From assembly GCF_905220415.1 (NCBI RefSeq), contig NC_059553.1, positions 3,930,501-3,994,500 of the forward strand: a stretch of 64,000 nt of DNA, written 5' to 3'. The translations under genes were made by a program, and so were the position numbers. Source of the stretch: Colias croceus (lineage: Eukaryota > Arthropoda > Insecta > Lepidoptera > Pieridae). Position 1 is the stretch's first letter; every line of letters starts with the position of its first letter. This document shows, piece after piece, positions 35,501 to 50,275 of the stretch. The notes beneath the pieces are model-generated. The model worked only from the letters and a program-made list of their open reading frames with translations. It was not told the DNA's origin and did not search any database.

Positions 35501-38500
35501 AACACTAATCAAGACCTACTTTTAAAATTATTGGGGAATAGAATTGGTGACTTTCCAAAATGAAATACTAATTAAGATACTCACTATGAGGACAAGCCGC
35601 ATGGCTCCCAGTGCTCACACTCTGGTAGAAGGAGTTCTCATCAAGCCAGCGACTCACTCCGTGCGAGTACGCGCGGCACCGGCCGGCTTGCTTGTCCCAC
35701 GCGCAGTATGGGTCTTGGAGCGCTACACACTCTCTGTAATGGATTATAGAGATTAGGGTTATTTGAGTGATCGAAAATTACCAAAATATGGCATGGTGGT
35801 GCTGTAGTATATTATGATGTAGTATGATGCCATAATGTCGGGCAGTATTTAGAAAAGGAAATGAACTACTTTTCAATAAACGAATCGGTACCTAAAAATA
35901 AATCATTGATTCTAACGAATACGTATGTAAATTATATATTGGAGTATGCACATGGAGGGATGCCTGTCTCACTATTGTTACTACTCTGCTTTAGCAAACT
36001 GGTTTGCGTAGGTAATTCTTTAGACCAAATACTCACGAGCAAGAGCTGATCTTGTCACTAGAGCATCTATGCAGCCGAAGACTGAGCACCTCCTTATCTG
36101 AAACGGCTATAAGCCTGGCCGCATCTCGTCCTGCTCTCGCCACGCGTAACGCACGCACGGGCGAACCCGCACCAAACGCTTGTAATTCTTCTATGACTAC
36201 GGGAGCTGCGCGCTTATTAGTGTCGTATGATACTGCGTTTATCGCCTTTATTATTTTGCCGTTGTCTGGAATGTGAATATAATTAAGAATATTGTATCAT
36301 ATTAGTGAGTAATCTAATGTGTAAACACCGATTGTTTTAAAAGGAGTTGAAAATTTTTAAACAAATGAGAGACAAATATAAAAAAACAAAGGCAAATGAT
36401 GTTTTACAGGTCTAATTTTTTACGTCGAATATTCTTTTATTTTTGTCGTGATTTGATAAGGCATGTACTAGAACAACTGTTTATTATTTACCTGTGCCAA
36501 TGAAAAGGACGTCATATGCCTTTCCACCTGGTGTTTTCACTTGAGGATCCACTGCTATCTGTGTAAACCGATAGCTGAAAAAAGATAAAAAAAATATTTA
36601 TTTTCACATATCGTATTGTTTGTGTTTTTAACAGTAGTTGAAATATTAACAATGTAGATAGATGTGACTAGGTAATAAATTCGAAATATTATATTTTTGG
36701 TAAGGAAGAAATAACTTTAATATTAGGAAATATCATTAAAATAGAAATATTAGATATTGATATCAATTTATTAGAAAGTTAGATTGGAATTCTACGAAAT
36801 TGTAATATGAAATATTGGAAATTATTTGATATTTAAAATATAATAAAGTTAACTTACTGGAAACTAGTGCGTATAACGATGGGTTCGCCAAAGAAAGCTG
36901 GCACGGATTCGTCCATGAGTGCGTGTGTTTTGATAAAGTTCAGTGTTTGATCGGGAAGTTGCTTCGAGTCGTTGTGACATGTGCCAGGTCTTGGTTCTGG
37001 AACCTATAATACGTAGGTATTATAGAAATGCTGGTTTAAAGGAGAGCGTCAAAATAGTTAACGATACGTAATCATTAGTTAATATCTATCCGAAAAAATT
37101 TCGACGAATTTTTTATATATTGTAGTGAGGATTGAAATCTCGAAGAGATTTTTGCTATTTGTTTACTTGGCTTGATGTTAAACAGTTATATTAAATCGCT
37201 GCATAATTGATACAGAACCGTATTATTAAAGAATGTTTATATAACATTATGTTGATACACAATTTTAAAATTGCTATCATAAAAGGGTTAATGCTGACTT
37301 TCATGTTGGTGGAAGCAATATTCCGAAACGGTGTTATAGTCGTAAAAATTGACGATTCATAACGAGATACAGAAATAAAAACCGAAAATGTGATGATACC
37401 TAAAATAGAATTTGTTTTTGTGCGTTTCTTTAGAATAACTATACATAATTTATTTTATAGTTAAATGACTGGTTAAAAATAAGTTAGTTATATTCAAGCC
37501 TTTACTTCATTTTTTAACAGGAGATCAACAATTAAGAATGGATAATTCGTGTTACCGTCTGAATGTTTCGTATTAGGTACTGTGGTATTACAATCTTGAC
37601 TATTACTAGAACCACACATTTTTAATGTCAAGATATAAGTAATTTTATCTCTTTATCATATAGAATCTGTTTACGGTATACCGTGTTAAAGGTAGCTAAG
37701 CTACATAAGTATCGATACATTCCGCTTACCTTAGCGCTATTTACAGGCAGCCAATTAGAATTAATCGCGCTCTGCTCCTTGAAAGTGCCCTCAAAGGTGT
37801 CTGCGATGTCTTGCATACTGAACGCGCAGACGGCACTGCCGGATATACTGTTGGGAGGGGTCGTGAAGGTGCCGTATATCAGCTGGGCGTTCAGACCCCC
37901 GTAGACCCCCTCGATTAGCTCTGTGGTTGATTCTGAAAAACATTTTACGTTGGAAGTGGTTTAAAGGAAGTGCCAAGAGATGTGTCTTGTTTTTTGCCGA
38001 TAGTTTAAAATATTTTTTCAGTACAATATGTATTTGTTAAGTAAAGTAGATCCAAATTATATCTGAAATCTTTTAATATGACAATTCCGTATTTTAATTA
38101 AATTTGCACTGTATTTATGGGTATTAGTGAACAATCCACATCGTTTTAGTGGATGGTTACTTTAAATATGTATAGTTATAATTAACATCTGTTAGTTTCG
38201 AAATCGAAAATAACCTATACATTTAATACTTACGAATCTCATTAAAATAGAAGGGGAAGTCTCCAGCGACGGAGCAATTGAGGCGCGACTTCAGGAAGGA
38301 GGTCCACCGTTGTTTCAAACGATGCGGGCCTCCGCTATCGTCTCTACATACTCGCGCCACGCGTGAAAATACGGCCTGAAATGGTATTTACGTACATATT
38401 TAGTTTTTAATTTTCTTCATATACTTATTCCTATATATTTATGCTTACTTTTAGTTAAATATTACTTCTTATATATTACATTTTGGATCTGTAGCTGCCA

Positions 38501-41500
38501 CGCTTGTTCAATAATTGAAATGAAAATTGTGTTGAATAATTAAAAAAAAAAGTTTAATATTACGGTTTAATCATCTTATTTATCGTCATAATATCAAAAC
38601 ATAGTTTCGATATAAAAGTTTTGCTTTATAGTATTGCGGCTTACGACTTACTTTTCCACAATTAATGTACTCGACCGCCGTTTCCCGGAAGAAAAAGTAC
38701 ACGAAGTTGCCATGTACTAACGAATTGACGAAATCGGGAGCTGGAATAAAAGTAAATAATGCAATTAGCCTAAGGACGCCATACTAATGTACTAATGCCA
38801 TGGGTAAACATACGTGATTAGGCTTGTAACCCTATCGCTTCGGTGTCGATAATTTAAATGCGAGACTAATCCTGTTTATCGATTTATCGCATCAAATGTC
38901 AATGTGACAGGTTCCAAATTTAATTACAGGCTTGATGGCGGTATTTGGCGGCATTTGAAGCAATAATCAACAGACAATAATTGTTTAAGCTTACACGAGA
39001 TGTTGCAATTTACCGACATTATTACAATAATGAGTTTAAACGGTAAAATAGAGGTGATTGTAAACTATATCGGTGGAATAGTGTGGTATAGTTTCAACGA
39101 AATGTTTAAATTGATTTCTGATTTAGGTGATTCAAGTCTACAATTATTAACACAATGCTTTAAACAATATCTCAGACAATATTTTTTTACTATTTCATGT
39201 TGTATTGCATGCATGTGAAGAGTTGTCAATGTTAATTTAGAATTTTTCATTGTACTTAGTTTATTGAGTAATAAAATAATTTTATTTCTTACCATTTAAC
39301 GTCATAGAGTCGTAAGGCTCCGTTTGTAGTGGTTCTCGATATATGAGAGGTTCCATACCACTGAAGTCTGCTACCGTCCCCGAATATAATTCTCCATCTG
39401 TTTTAAATAATATTATGTTAATACCAACTTATTAAAATATATTTTAAAGCATTTCACATCCACAAATAAGGATATAGGTTGCTGTAGAAATTAAGTACCA
39501 AAAGTTAGGAATATCAAAAAAGTTTAAATTCATCTGAAAAAAAATCAAATCAAAGATTTGTATACACTACAGGCCAAAACCTTTAAAAATACATGAGAAC
39601 AGGAGAAAGCTTCATTAATTCCTTTAGCAGCGGGAATTATTTGTTTATATTGAAAAGCCTTTTCCATTTAAACCGTTGAAATCCAATAATTAAAAAGGCG
39701 GATTCGGTAATACGTGGTAATGCAGTGAAACACGCCAGCACGCTTACGTGACCGGCGTAGAGCCAGGCCTTAATTAGCTGTATTCACTACGTCTATATAC
39801 CTTTTTGAACTTACTGAACTATTATTATTTATAAATAACTTCTCGTTTTGTCTGAAAATAGAACTTGATGAAGTTTGTTTGTACATAATTTATTAGCTCC
39901 AATTTAATTTCAGTTGGGTTTAATTTCAATTATGATGTTAAATGTGTACTACTTAAAGCTCATGAATTTGAATATAATTATGGAATATGAATACATATTA
40001 TTATTTGTAACAATAATGAAATGAGATATCTGCAAGCGACACTGATAGCAAGCTTTTCGTCCAAATAATATTCATATTTTCATTTCCCCAATTGGGTACT
40101 TCATTAAATTACAGGAATCGTAGAAAAATTTCGTTCCGTCAATATTCCGTGCTCTCCTGTATTACAGCCTACGGCAGATGGTGCTGCAATGTATTCATAC
40201 GGCACATTCAATTGTAAGCCGTATTGTGTTGTCGTAAATATCAAAATAGTGTGCTTGGGTTTGATTCATTGCTAGCCATATTGAAGCGCGTACTCTGCAA
40301 TGTACCGCATTGCAGTGCCTGAGTTCAGCAAAGCTTTGCAGTAATCGCTACCCAATATTTCGGAATTAGAGGTGTAATCTTAATAAATGGTCGTTCTTGC
40401 GTTACACTTGAACGTGCTCAAGATAAAGTATAGCATTTATTTTATATTTTTTTAATTTTATTTTCTCTCATTTCAGTGGTGTTGATTTACAATTACATAC
40501 TTTTAGGTTCAAATATTTATTTTGTTCTAGGTCGTGTTTCAAAAATTCAACATTCATAGCTTAGTTAGTAATTTAATGTTTGAATACGGATGCTACGAAC
40601 GTAGTGGACTACGGCTATTGGCTACGTTTATAAAGTCGTAGAAAAAAAAAGAAAAACTATTATCATAAAAACTTTTATGAAGTTATTGAATACATTAATA
40701 GAAGAGATTGTTTTACAAACAATTTGTTTTAAATTCAGAATTATGTACAAAAGACAGCTTTGCGTAGAGATCAGAATTAAAAAGCAGCTTTTCAATTCAA
40801 CGCGTTAAAATTTAAGTATATTTTTTATATATTTATGACCTGAATCGCATATAATCAGCACATCAAGAAGAGCTGCAAACGACTATAAATTAAACACTAA
40901 AGAAAACTGTTCCACGCTGCTTTTAGGTGCAAAATTCACGTTAGCAAATGACTGCGACGCAGTATGTATCGTGTTACATATTGAGGCAAGACCGGCCGGT
41001 TCCCATGGGGCCCTCTCCGCTTAATTGGACCGATCAATAGTGAATAACTAACCGTAGCTGTCCTAATGGATGTCTGCTATCTGCACCGTATTAATGTTTT
41101 AATAATACATTCGATTTGTGTGAGCGTGATTTGATCATCGCACTTTTGAATTCATTGAAAGCTTTGTAACATGCTTATTAAGCATCGATTTTTAGTCTTA
41201 CTTTAGTCAATTTTATATTTATGTTTTACTAATCTTAGAAGTAGTCAAAATTCTAAGATTCATTTTTATATATAAAAAGGATAAATTTATAGTTGTGCAA
41301 TAAGGTTCCTAATTGTAGCACAATTTAACGTTTTAAATGCGGCTCAAAATAACGTCTACGAATGAATAAATGCGTACGAGTTGGAGTTATAAATCGTTAT
41401 CAATGTCATTTTATATTAAACGTAAATAGCAATATTTATGGATCTTCTTGTCACATCAAGAATATATTTACGCGGCGCCTTTTGTTGATTTCCATGTGAT

Positions 41501-44500
41501 AAATCGTTTTGGAATTTGCAAGGGGATGAGTTAACGTTAAGAAAATTGGACTAAGGGACAAAAGCATAATTGATGATGTTAAGATTCGTTGCACAAATGT
41601 ATGGGGTGAGAGTTTCAACACTCGAGTATTTGTTTATCATCCCAGTTATATTATGCAAGCTTTTATAACGGCTTGATACTCAGTCATTCAGTTTTCTCAT
41701 CGATTTGGAATTTAGTGAGGTAGGCGGTAGAACTCATCTGTGGAAAGAACTTGGGAAAAAAATATCAACAGGGTACTTGAACTACCATTTGTGTTGTTTC
41801 ATATTTGCTTAAAATATATGTAAATACATTTATAATATGTTATGATTTTCAAGAAGTACAATGGGTATTAAACAAGTTCAATAAATAAATTTTAGAGCAA
41901 TAAATTAAACGGTAATTGTTAGAGAGACACAAATTCACGGTCACAGTCTAGTCCCTCTTCAAACATCTCAAAGGGAACTAACATCTTGAAATCATTACAA
42001 GTTCAACAATGGCATTTTGTAAAATTACTATTAATAAGGCCCCGACCCGGGCCAATGCAAATACTCCATTGTCTGACCCTTACATCCATTAACATTGATC
42101 ATTCCATCAGTCAACGCAAATAATAAGCTAACGTGTGTTACGTCCATACAATACGTGTTACTAAGGTAAGGGAAGAAAATTATGTTTGTTTGTTTGGGAT
42201 AATCTCTACTTACTTTTATACTTGTGTGCACTCAACACAATAGATATACAGCTAACTAAATACAGCGGATTTGTTGGAGATTTTCCTCGGTGTATATTTA
42301 CGAGTGTAGGCAGACAGGCCAATTCACGTGTCTTGGTAACATAATGTGGATTTAAATTACGCTTATATTCTGTTTGCATATTTGTTTTCCCGCCGTAAAT
42401 GCAGGTTTGCGTAGGTAATGTATATTTGTATTGATATACTTTTAAATTTGTATACGAAATAACTTATCCATATTTCGTCTCATGTTTTATTATGATGAGC
42501 TAAAATATTTTACATAGTTCCTTAAAATATACAACCTCAAAATTTTATAAACGTAATTAGATAAAATACATGAACATGTTTAATATTGCATATAATCCAT
42601 CGGTTTAACTTATAAAGATTAAAAAGAAGAAGGAAGTACGATATTTCAACGAGGCATTGTCTTTACACTTTGAAACATATGCGACGACATAGTAATAGCT
42701 ATATACCTATATATTTCTCCCGGGATTTCTATCTTCGTAACAAAGACTGCCCATTGTATGTCGGCAGACTGTGAAAGCATGTTCAATAGCTGAAAAAGAT
42801 TTCCGCTATTTGTACACTTTTATAATTTGCTCGAATAAAAATCTCTAGACGCATATTAATATAGGTACTTTCTAACACAAAAAGTACATTAATTTAGATG
42901 ATTTTTATATATTTCATTGATTTTGTTATGTAACCCATTGCGGCTAAAATGCCGTAAACGTACCTAAGTAATTGCAATTGCAATTGTTAAAAAAGTTCTA
43001 TTCATTTTCTAAACAAAATTCTTTGTTCAGAAATGAAACGTACAGTCAGTGCACTTAAACGGTGAAGCATGAAAGGTAAATGTGCATAAGATTGAATAGT
43101 GACCGAATCGCCTTACGTCAGCGTTAATCATGCTGACCTGTTTGTTTTTGCCCATTCATTCCAGGCTTATTCGGCCGGAATGGGCCTGAATGGACGCTAC
43201 GTATGTTGCAGAATGAGACAAATTGTAAGAGGAATTGCTAGAGATAAGTTTTGACACGGCTTTTTCTACCGTTTAATTATTGCCGTTGTGACTTTTGGAT
43301 AATAATATAATGGCAACTTGGTAGTGATTTTAGGCGAAAAGTTTTTTTGCGAAAAGTAGAGTTCTCATGGATTTAATCGAGCTTTAATAATATTGTCTTA
43401 GATTTGTTTCATAAAGTAATTACACCAGTCAAATTCATTATTAATGTTCAGTAAATTCGAAGAGAATTACAAGTAAAGTAGTTCAAGAAATAACAAGAAA
43501 ATTTACCCAGACTGGGTTGAATAAATAATCCTCAAATTACCCTAACCGCAATTAGTTACCGTATCTTTTGAAAGTTTTTCTACTACGTTCGTGTAAGTAG
43601 TTATCGCTAATACGTTTAAATAAGGCTCTTATTAGACGCCTAGCTTATTTGTACGTGGAATTTTTCCATTCCTTTTATCGCTGGAAGTATCATAGTACCG
43701 ATTTCAGTACAATAGACTTATTTATCGGAGCGCAAACATTCGTAGAATATTATCAGTACCATTAGCAACTGGTAAACGACGGTGTATATTTCAGCGACTG
43801 CGTAGGTTGTTTCTCTCTTTGTCATGTTTCTATTATTAGAGAACATTGTTGCTTTGCTTTTTAGAACTTGAAGAGAAATAACGAGCTTTAAGGGTAATAA
43901 CGAACTTTAAGTAAATGTAACTTTTAAATTAAAAACCGTATTTAAGGTTTCTCTAATAAAGATTTTAATAATCACAATTAATAAATATCGTTCCCAGTCT
44001 TTTGCGATCGACGAACGACGGGTCGTATCATGTGAGTTGGTCACATAGAGTCACATCACTTACCTTAAGTTAAATAAAGAGGCAATAAAAATAAAGACAG
44101 TACAAAACCAACCTGCATAAACAGCGGTAGAATTATGTTCAGGGTCGTAAGGACAGACAGCCTGGCCGGATTTTTCTTTCTCCATGTGATAAGAGTCCCT
44201 TTGCACTCCATATTCCCGGCATACCGGCTTAAAGCTGTTTGTGCCACAGATAAGCAATCTGCCGGGACCCAACGAGACTAACAGGCGAATGTAGTTTTGA
44301 CAGCTCTCCTGTAAAAATATTTTTCGGTTAAAAAGTTGGTACGCTGAATGCAAAACTATGAACGTAGACTATGAATAATTTAGAAGTTAGCGGATCTTTT
44401 ATTTCAGTTTATACAGTGGTATATTATTCCTTTTTAAATACTAGATATTGGCCTGTTATTTCTTGAATATTCACTTGATTGTTATGAAGTGAAAATTCAA

Positions 44501-47500
44501 GTGCTATATTATACCTAGCATTTGCGTTTTGTTAACAAAACATTTTAATAAATGATGAATGATCCATTTTCTTTCCCTAGTCGTGTAAGTACCTATATTT
44601 TTTTTTTCATTCCAATCAATAGTTCAATACGGATTGTATAGTTTTATAAATTACCTTGTTAATTTATAAATAAACATCTCTCATACTAATTAGTTAAAGA
44701 TAAACAAGTATATATTTGTTAAACAAAGAGGAAAATGGAAGCACAGATTGCATAGAGGAGGAAAGGAAACGTTATGTTTTTCCTTTAACTTGTGTCACAA
44801 ACAATTTGGCTTGTTTTTGCCAAAAGTCACAAGTGTTGCTAAGTTGTTCTACGCCTCGTCAGTTTCACGAACTGTTGTAATTATATCTGATAAATGAAAA
44901 TATAATTCGTATCTTAATAATATTCTTGTTTGTTGCTGCTAAGCGGGATTTCATTAATAACGCTTTTTATAATTTCGCCTGGTAACAGGGGAATTATGAT
45001 TTTCGTAGTTATGAAAAGGATTATAATGTAATTGTTACGAATAAGTTTTTCGTGGTTATTAAATTTAGTCTTATTACTTCTACTTTTCACATAAATCAAC
45101 TTATCTGCAAAATCGTATTTTAGCGTCTAAAATGTAAATGCATACGTCTTATATTGCACATGGAGTATTCTATCAATGCTATATCGAGTTACAAGACGGG
45201 CTATACAATGGCAGATTACATTAGCATGCGCAGAGTCCGTCACGCGTTTCATCCGGATTTACTCAGAGTCCACTTGATTGGATATTCGTCTGTTGATTCG
45301 ATCCGATTGACTTAAAATTTAACGCACTGCGATTGCAGGCGTAGTTTTCTATACATTTTGATGCAGTAGAGCAGTTCTTTTCTGATTATCGTTCAGCTAT
45401 TGACTATTATATGGTCCTTAAAGCAATTAAAAGAATGTAATCTTTCCATGGAAAGTTTTTCGACGAGTGTTGTAAGTTGTTATGAACACATTCAGAGTGT
45501 AGGCGAAAGTCAAATCAAATAACGTCAATATTGTCTTTGTTAAAAAAGTATAAGAGTTGATATTGTTTTTATTGTTTCCCATACTGTAGGTAGTGTATTA
45601 GTAATTGTATCATTGATCGTCGAAACAAAGCTTGGCCTTGATTTAGATAGATTAACAAGTTATTGTTAGTCCCAGATTATCACATCAACGGTGACACCTT
45701 TCATACTAATCCGTAACAATGAAGACGACGGTATATTAAATTGAGATAATGGAGATTTTGACGGCTTGCGGCTGGCTCAGGCGTTCGCTCATCAACAATG
45801 GGATTGTCTGATACAATACATGCGTATATTGACTTAGGTCTTACACGATATTATTATATGGAACATATTCAAGTGTAATAATTCAACGTTTGAATATCAG
45901 TTCGGATGTGAACGTTATTCACAATGACCGGTGGACATTTGACAGCTGTGCTGCCTGTTGGAATTTGGTTAATATATCTAAAATACATATTTTATTATTA
46001 TGTAGATAATTTTGGTTTTGTTGAGGTAAACATTACTAAAATGAATCTTTAAACATAATAATATCAATTATTATTTGATAAACTCAACGGTTCTAAGGAA
46101 CTACGATTTTTCTGTAGAAGTCTGATTTGAAATTAATAGTCGAAGAAATATGGGGTTTCGAGCTAGAATGTATAAATAATATGATGAACGCTACGTGTAC
46201 TGATACCAATTCTTACGGTTATTCTGATAAAGAATAGAACTCAATAGAAATTGTCCAGATTTGATCTACCTTTCATTTGTAATTAAAACAAACAGTCTAT
46301 ACAAAACGGAAACTCTACATGCATAGGAGATTTAGATGCTGATAAAGGCCTTCACCAAAGACCATAAACTAGGTCGTAGTAATAAAATTATTATATTGCC
46401 TTCAGATAGTAAACGACATTAAGAGCCAATATTGATCGTATATAACCATTATGATGCTTTGCTTTTGTCCAAGAGGCATCAAGTAACATATAAAGTGAGG
46501 TCTGAACGATCCCAGTTTACGTTGTAAATCACTTACAAATATTTATTAAAGGCTTGTGTTCGATAAGTATTTATATATCATCTATAAAGTGAAAGTGTTT
46601 GAACAATATGCTTCGTTTTGCATGGATTATGTATTAAGCTTTTTCAATTGCATTTGAACTGGGGATGTATGGGTAAAACAAACAGATTCAATACAAAAAT
46701 GCTTAATAACCTAGCATTTATAAAAGTAAATAAACTGAACATGCAAAATTAAAAAAGATTTATATGCAAATAACGGGGACATCTATATTTGACCCTATTT
46801 CAATACTTACATCACTTCGATATTCAACTGAATTCAACGTAGCTTTTAACTACATGACGTCCAAGTGGAGTCTAAATGAAGATTTACATTTGAGCGTTTA
46901 GGTATTCACTCGAGAAGTTGAACTAGAATCGAACAAATCAGCTGAAGCCAGAGGACAGTCACGTCTGACGGCCGTAAGACGAGCGATGCCATTGAAGCCT
47001 GAATTTCCAAATGCAAGCCCAATCAATGGCGGACTAAACTCAAACCTTTTAGTTTAAACAAGCGTGTCCTTTGTAACATTCGCTTAATAGATTTGCCAAT
47101 TACCAATTTCAAACGACCCAATATTTCAATGCTAAAGATGGAAAGTTTATACACAAAATTAATAACCATAAATATAACGGAAAATTAATTTTAACGTTCT
47201 ATTCTCCGAAATTTATAATTGTGCGAGTAATGAAACCATTTTAATCCTATCATCGTTGAATATTATTATGTACTTTTGGTGTTAATTTGTTTTCATACTC
47301 TAATTTTTGAAAAACATTAGTGTATTATGAAAAGTGTTCTACTCGAAAATTTCATTTGTAATCATATCTGCATATCGGTGTTTCATTTAATGAATCTTGT
47401 TATATCATAACTTTACACTTACATTCAGTTAACTACCTAACCACCCCCGGCTTCGCCCGCTTTGTCTAAAACCTAATAAATTATATACTAAAACCTTGCT

Positions 47501-48393
47501 CTTGAATCACTCTATCTACTAAAAAAACTTATCAAAATCCGTTGGGTAGTTTAAAAGATTTAAGCATACAAAGGGACATAGGGACAGAAAAAGCAACGCA
47601 CGTCTTATATAAACTATGTAGTGAATAGTGAAAGTGATGTACCTTTAGCTAAGAATACCCTTACAGTGTCTAGCTACAAACGTGAAATAATAAAAGAATT
47701 TCCATTTTAACGTATCACAATCGTAGTGTAATTACTAGAGAGAGAAGACTGCTCATTAACTCGAACTAAAATAATGTTATGGTTCTTACGATGTCTCGGA
47801 GAAGACAATTTCTTTGAGAATTGTGTTTTATTATTGTATGGAGAGACGTATAAGCGATTTGATGCTCTTTTACTTGGAACCATTTTATAATAAAGCAATT
47901 TTATGTTGGGAATTCTAGAAAATATCTGCTTCAAAAGTTTATTTAGTTCGTTAGAACATATTTTATTAAACTCTTGGATTGATGAGTTTATAATTGGAAT
48001 GGGATGTTACTAATCGCTTTAACTGCTGATAGCAATTTTAGTTTTCAAGTTATAAAACATATTTTTAAACACTTATATATGTAGATGTATAAGTAGTAAA
48101 TGTTTAGAAATTAATTTGAAAACTACTTCTCTTTTTAAAGCAGTAGGTAGTCTTCTTTTTACCAATACATTTGATTGATCCTGTATTTCCTAATGAAACA
48201 ATAAATACAAACAGCCTTACCTTGTTATTACTATTATAAAAGCACGTACTAATTAACGATAATTAGATAAAACATAATATTTACCTCGTCTTTTCCTTTT
48301 ACGACGCACATTTGCACGTCACTCTCTGCTGAATACCACACGAGGCGCCGTTGCTCCGTGAGATCTGTTAAGCTGAGGTTGTACACGACATTT
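32420..48393 (-). CDS. Sema1a: Semaphorin-1A, transmembrane axon-guidance protein (5' exons missing)
   Basis: A cell-surface ligand and receptor acting through plexin A in axon guidance. Exons in transcript order: 48393-48285, 44308-44113, 39397-39293, 38740-38652, 38375-38234, 37932-37730, 37003-36858, 36574-36492, 36265-36037, 35733-35585, 35367-35242, 34908-34698, 34268-34067, 33025-32937 (or to 32861) and 32574-32420. Borders are GT-AG and phases agree, except that a 3n+1 exon is missing between 34067 and 33025. Translation follows insect Sema1a closely: [51 protein letters not shown] and [20 protein letters not shown]. Order: sema domain, PSI, juxtamembrane linker, one membrane span, long cytoplasmic tail. 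The first visible codons ([16 protein letters not shown]) fall in the N-terminal third of the sema domain, so signal peptide and first exons are outside the window. Introns hold no recognisable elements. Confidence 0.95.
32861..33025 (-). CDS. Sema1a: Sema1a penultimate exon with in-frame TGA and possible read-through extension
   Basis: Acceptor AACGCAG, then [18 protein letters not shown] and [11 protein letters not shown] followed by TGA (32937-32939). STTRSVKK is conserved in Sema1a. After the TGA the same frame stays open for 25 codons ([18 protein letters not shown]..) and reaches a good donor, TTGG|GTTAGT, at 32861/32860 in phase 1, exactly the phase the last exon needs. A donor before the stop (AAG|GTGTAT) would enter the last exon in the wrong frame. 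The exon may therefore end the short isoform and, with decoding of the TGA, lead into the long one. Confidence 0.7.
33653..33668 (-). CDS. Sema1a: Candidate 16-nt Sema1a microexon
   Basis: Exon 34268-34067 ends in phase 0 while 33025 begins in phase 1, so a 3n+1 exon should lie between them. The stretch CCCCGTCAACACGGAA is 16 nt, preceded by CAAACCCAG and followed by GTAAAC, which meets the requirement and would encode PRQHG plus one base. This is inference from phase only. Confidence 0.3.
34067..34268 (-). CDS. Sema1a: Sema1a cytoplasmic-tail exon
   Basis: Encodes [20 protein letters not shown].. and [20 protein letters not shown], the conserved membrane-proximal cytoplasmic block of insect Sema1a used in reverse signalling. 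It enters in phase 2. The donor is CACCAG|GTCAAT, with a second GTCAGT six bases on, both in phase 0. Reading past the donor gives 23 more codons without similarity. Confidence 0.85.
34698..34908 (-). CDS. Sema1a: Sema1a transmembrane exon
   Basis: Contains the single membrane span, [19 protein letters not shown] then [10 protein letters not shown], an Ala/Gly-rich helix followed by a stop-transfer RRCKKDDDD. The tail motif [17 protein letters not shown] matches Drosophila. The adjacent exon 35367-35242 encodes the extracellular juxtamembrane linker with five Asn in a row. Confidence 0.9.
35585..35733 (-). CDS. Sema1a: Sema1a PSI-domain exon
   Basis: Encodes [20 protein letters not shown] and on to HAACPH. 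The Cys pattern continues from SSDKISSCS at the end of the previous exon and forms the plexin-semaphorin-integrin cysteine knot that follows the sema propeller. Phases 2 in, 1 out. Confidence 0.9.
47443..47632 (-). mobile_element. Degenerate lepidopteran repeat with CGGCTTCGCCCGC end, in a Sema1a intron
   Basis: CACCCCCGGCTTCGCCCGC at the left and CTTATATAAACTATGTAG at the right, with ATCAAAATCCGTTGGGTAGT between. This is the lepidopteran repeat layout also seen at 16768-16930, but more diverged. Confidence 0.5.
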
Positions 48394-50024
48394 CTGGAAC
48401 AAACGGTTAATATATAATTACTGAAATTCTGGGTCTCAATTATTTGCTATTTTCTTGGAAATTAAATGATAGAGCTGATATTAGTTACTAAGATTGAAAA
48501 AGAAGCTTTTATTTTGTTTTACTTTCAGTTTACCTAATCGTGGATGATTGCTATATCGTAGCACAGTTCTTCCAAAAGCCTTGTATTACGACTACAACGT
48601 TGCAGCGATTTAAATAAAAATGCAAAATCGTAAACTATAATCTGAATTTTAAATGTGGAACAAGAAAAATATAATATTTATCTTTGTTCCACACTTCTGG
48701 TTACGGAAATAGGGGTACAATTCAGAATAAAGAGCTCATAGTTGCTAAGGGACCGTTTGTCGTGGTTTTAAACGTCCAACTTTAGAGATTTCGATGCAAG
48801 TTGAACATTCTAGAAACTTGTCATGTAATCAACGTGTCCAGAGGCAACGTGACGTAATTAGAAGCTAATTAGTAAATAAGTCCTCAATAATATTTGCCGG
48901 TTTATTTTCCGTATTATTGCTAAGTAACAAATGTTGTTTCAGATAAGGAAAATGTTCGCTAATATTTTATTATAAGAAGAGCTTTTTAATTAACCTTATA
49001 TTATCTCGTATAAATCCTGTTTTATTTGTATCTTCCGTTATGAGAGAAATTATTAAGTATTAATGATAATATATGATATACCTACGACTTCTAGATTTCA
49101 TTTATTTATCTTTTAACATTATTTTTATAGGGTTGTTGCGATTTTGTAAAGTTTTGTTAATGATATCACACGTCCTGTTAGGTATTGATATTCCCTCCAG
49201 AACATACTTATTTGTATTATGGAATTATTTTAACCTTGGGTTCTGCTATTTTAACAACTCCTTATACCACCTCCTACCATTCTCATAGCAAGAACAACTC
49301 ATAGCAACTTTTGTTAAAATATCATAAACTCAATAAATCATAGACCAAAACCACAGCGTAAAATATACACCGTAGAAAGATATTAATATATTGTATGTGA
49401 TAATCCTAAAGCTATTAAATGACGCCGCAAGTCCATAATTTATTAAAACAGAGCATGTCTGCGTCATGACATAATTGCCAAAGGACTCTCGCCCCTTAAT
49501 TAAGATATTTGGGACGAAATTTCATAAAGAAATTATGGCGTAAACTTTGCCAATTACAACAATTCCGATGGCCGGTGACTACATAATGTATTTGAGGTTT
49601 AACAGACACACTCACGCCCGTCTCGAATGTAAATTGATAACGCAATTGAACTTCTCTTCTTAACTTTAATCGCAGTTTCATGTTTTTATTGCGCAGTTTC
49701 TTTCGAGAAATTAATTTTACGATTCATCTTTTCAGACTCAATGGTGAGACGTTAAAGCTGTCTGGTTACTTCGTAAATACTTTTGGATGCTTGAATACTT
49801 TATTGTTATTAGTTCATGGTATGAATGGAGGTGTTTATCTTAATATTCTTGAAATTCTTTCGATTTTTCTTTAAGAAAAACAAACGAATGCCGAACTTTG
49901 CTCCAAACTCTTTTTCGGATTATTCCAATTGATGAATTTTTATTTATATTTATAGAAATCTATCGGGTTTTCCATTTATTCGAGGCTGTTTTGCAAATAC
50001 ACAAGTGATAACTGCGTTAAAAAC
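48394..50024. other. Non-coding, probable Sema1a 5' intron; includes no recognised element
   Basis: AT-rich. No exon encoding the signal peptide or the start of the sema domain is visible here or further right. Confidence 0.4.
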
Positions 50025-50275
50025 AACCGACTTCAAACTTGCACTTGCAAAATTTACAAATACCTACAGACAAAAATGCTCATAAAATAAAAACTACTGG
50101 GCCTATCCGAATAAAATTTTTATGGGACCAATTCGACACCATCCCGCATCGAACAAAAAAATAATCACGTAAATCGGTTCAGAAACCTCGGAGTAATCGG
50201 TGTACATACATAAAAAAAAAAAAAAAAATATACCGGCCGAATTGATAACCCCCTCCTTTTTTTTTGAAGTCGGTT
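50025..50275. mobile_element. 251-bp element with 13-bp perfect inverted ends
   Basis: AACCGACTTCAAA at 50025-50037 and its exact complement at 50263-50275. Inside are a run of about 18 A and the GGCCGAATTGATAACCCCCT motif. This is a very common lepidopteran short repeat. It encodes nothing. Confidence 0.75.
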